Assembly: GCA_013365325.1 (NCBI GenBank)
Contig: JABVXV010000021.1
Coordinates: 434,001-498,000 of the forward strand
DNA from: Dipetalonema caudispina
Taxonomy: Eukaryota; Nematoda; Chromadorea; Rhabditida; Onchocercidae
DNA: 64,000 nucleotides
Direction: 5' to 3'
Below, piece after piece: positions 63,001 to 64,000 of the stretch (the stretch's first letter is position 1; every line of letters starts with the position of its first letter). The notes beneath the pieces were generated by a model that was given only the letters and a program-made list of their open reading frames with translations, searched no databases and had not been told where the DNA came from. A program made the position numbers and the translations under genes.

Positions 63001-63180
63001 CTCACTGCTACAGCAAGCTTTCTATTTGCACGCAAGCAACTTCGTGTTGAGCAAACTTTTTCCTCAGTAGTGCAACACTCTTTTCACATCAATCATCAAT
63101 TAGTCAAACGTCAAGTTTCACGTCAATAAATTTGCTATAAGCAATGGCAGAGTGAGGGTGACATTAGATGAAAGGATAGG
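51021..63180. other. Long AT-rich intergenic stretch
   Basis: Beyond the sec-24.2 3' UTR, I find no exon that can be tied to a known protein. The longest plus-strand frames, 54078-54410 (110 codons) and 59820-60194 (124 codons), are within chance expectation for this composition and window size. They carry no recognised motif. Short TA, CAA and T-run repeats are scattered throughout, for example at 60790-60802 and 60960-61005. Confidence 0.45.
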
Positions 63181-63235
63181 AGGAGAAGGTGAGGGGAGGA
63201 AGTGCTGGCAGAATGGTTGAAATTGTCTGTTTGTT

Positions 63236-63331
63236 GACAGGAGAGCGTGATGGATTACGCGTGTCCGGCCAAGGAGGGACTACGGCAGCCGAATAGGCTC
63301 TTTGAAATGTGCCGCAGATCGGTACCCTTTG
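63236..63331 (+). other. Possible exon in a GC-richer block
   Basis: After TTGTTGACAG at 63240 a GC-rich stretch stays open through ESVMDYACPAKEGLRQPN and on to a possible donor TCG|GTACCC near 63322. Base composition differs sharply from the AT-rich sequence to the left. No family is recognised and no partner exon lies within the window, so this is only a candidate for the 5' part of a gene continuing beyond 64000. Confidence 0.2.
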
Positions 63332-63385
63332 GCTGCTTGTCAATCATTACGCCATACAGTAATTGTCGTTGTCATCCTAGTGTGG

Positions 63386-63432
63386 ATGTGTGTGTGTGTG
63401 TGTGTGTATGTATGTGTGTGGGCGTATGTGTG
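63386..63432. repeat. GT microsatellite
   Basis: Run of TG dinucleotides grading into TATG units. Confidence 0.95.
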
Positions 63433-64000
63433 GGTGGATGCGGGTGTACATATGGATGATATTACTTTGATTGATAGTTTTCACATTGTTGCTGTAAGTG
63501 TTGGTACGCACCCTGCGCACGATCCGTCAAATTTATCTTTTCCGTCTCTCCCTTCTCTTCCGTCAATTGAGTCTGCTCGATTTGTCATCTATCTACCATA
63601 ACTGCTGCTTGCTTGCATGAAGCTCAAACGGAACGAAGTAAATATTGATTCGCGGATAACTCTGATTTTTCCCGTGCCTCTACTGGAGGAAAGAAACAAG
63701 AAGCAGGCCTCTGTCCATTGTAGTTGCAATGCCCTTCGTGCCTTACTTCTTTCTTCCCTTTTTTTTGAGTTGAAATTTAGGAAGTGGGAACGTATGCATT
63801 CAGAGACTCTTCCCGTAACATTTGCTTCCGAGTTAACTTTCCCGAGTGATGACTGCTTGTTAGAACTGAGCAGTCTTGTAGAATTTTTGATTTAAATTAA
63901 TGAGAAATAAAGAGCCACCTCACAACTAATTATTCTGATTATGCGTTTTGCTTCCAACATGCATGCACAAAGAGATAAGAGATATCAAGCTGCATCCCTT
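63433..64000. other. GC-richer, pyrimidine-rich right end
   Basis: TC-rich clusters (63530-63570, 63740-63770) and fewer A/T runs than the rest of the intergenic DNA. Frames of 92-99 codons overlap here but have no recognised motif. The composition resembles the block upstream of lin-14, so it may be another gene's 5' region. Confidence 0.3.

Overview
This is an AT-rich (roughly one third GC), intron-rich animal sequence and almost certainly a nematode. Three things point there. The introns end in the short TTTNCAG-type acceptor typical of worms. One gene is the nematode-specific heterochronic regulator lin-14. A neighbouring pair, ccr-4 and sec-24.2, is also adjacent in Caenorhabditis elegans. 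Large introns, sparse genes and the mix of C. elegans X and chromosome IV genes suggest a spirurid or filarial worm. The species cannot be named from the sequence alone. All gene models below were built by hand by finding exons and checking that splice phases agree.

Layout, left to right: (1) 1-5195, no gene recognised. (2) 5196-7017, minus strand, a four-pass membrane protein matching TMEM237/JBTS14, a ciliary transition-zone protein. (3) 11639-14218, plus strand, a five-exon gene for a small secreted protein with two PAN/Apple-like modules. (4) About 18.5-22.8 kb, a GA/TC-rich, microsatellite-rich stretch, probably the lin-14 promoter and 5' region. (5) 22778-28081, plus strand, lin-14, a BEN-domain-type transcription factor in ten exons. 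It is followed by a long 3' UTR holding lin-4 and let-7 seed matches. (6) 33573-about 37394, minus strand, ccr-4 (CNOT6-type deadenylase) in twelve exons. (7) 42642-51020, plus strand, sec-24.2 (COPII cargo adaptor) in 22 exons, divergent from ccr-4. Two of its introns appear to use GC donors. (8) 51021-64000, mostly AT-rich intergenic DNA, ending in a more GC-rich block with a GT microsatellite and one possible exon.

The most informative part is the lin-14 3' UTR. In C. elegans, lin-4 was discovered as the small RNA that represses lin-14 through repeated 3' UTR sites. About 1.5 kb here holds two lin-4 seed matches (one is 9 nt), two composite let-7/lin-4 elements (TACCTCAGG), a near-composite (TACCTCGGGAA) and two weaker CTCAGG cores. 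This both supports the gene identification and suggests that the developmental timing switch is conserved in this worm. The genes are otherwise functionally independent: timing control (lin-14), mRNA deadenylation (ccr-4), secretion (sec-24.2), cilia (TMEM237) and an unknown extracellular role (PAN protein).

Most open frames of about 60-125 codons elsewhere are at the level expected by chance at this base composition and are not annotated as genes.
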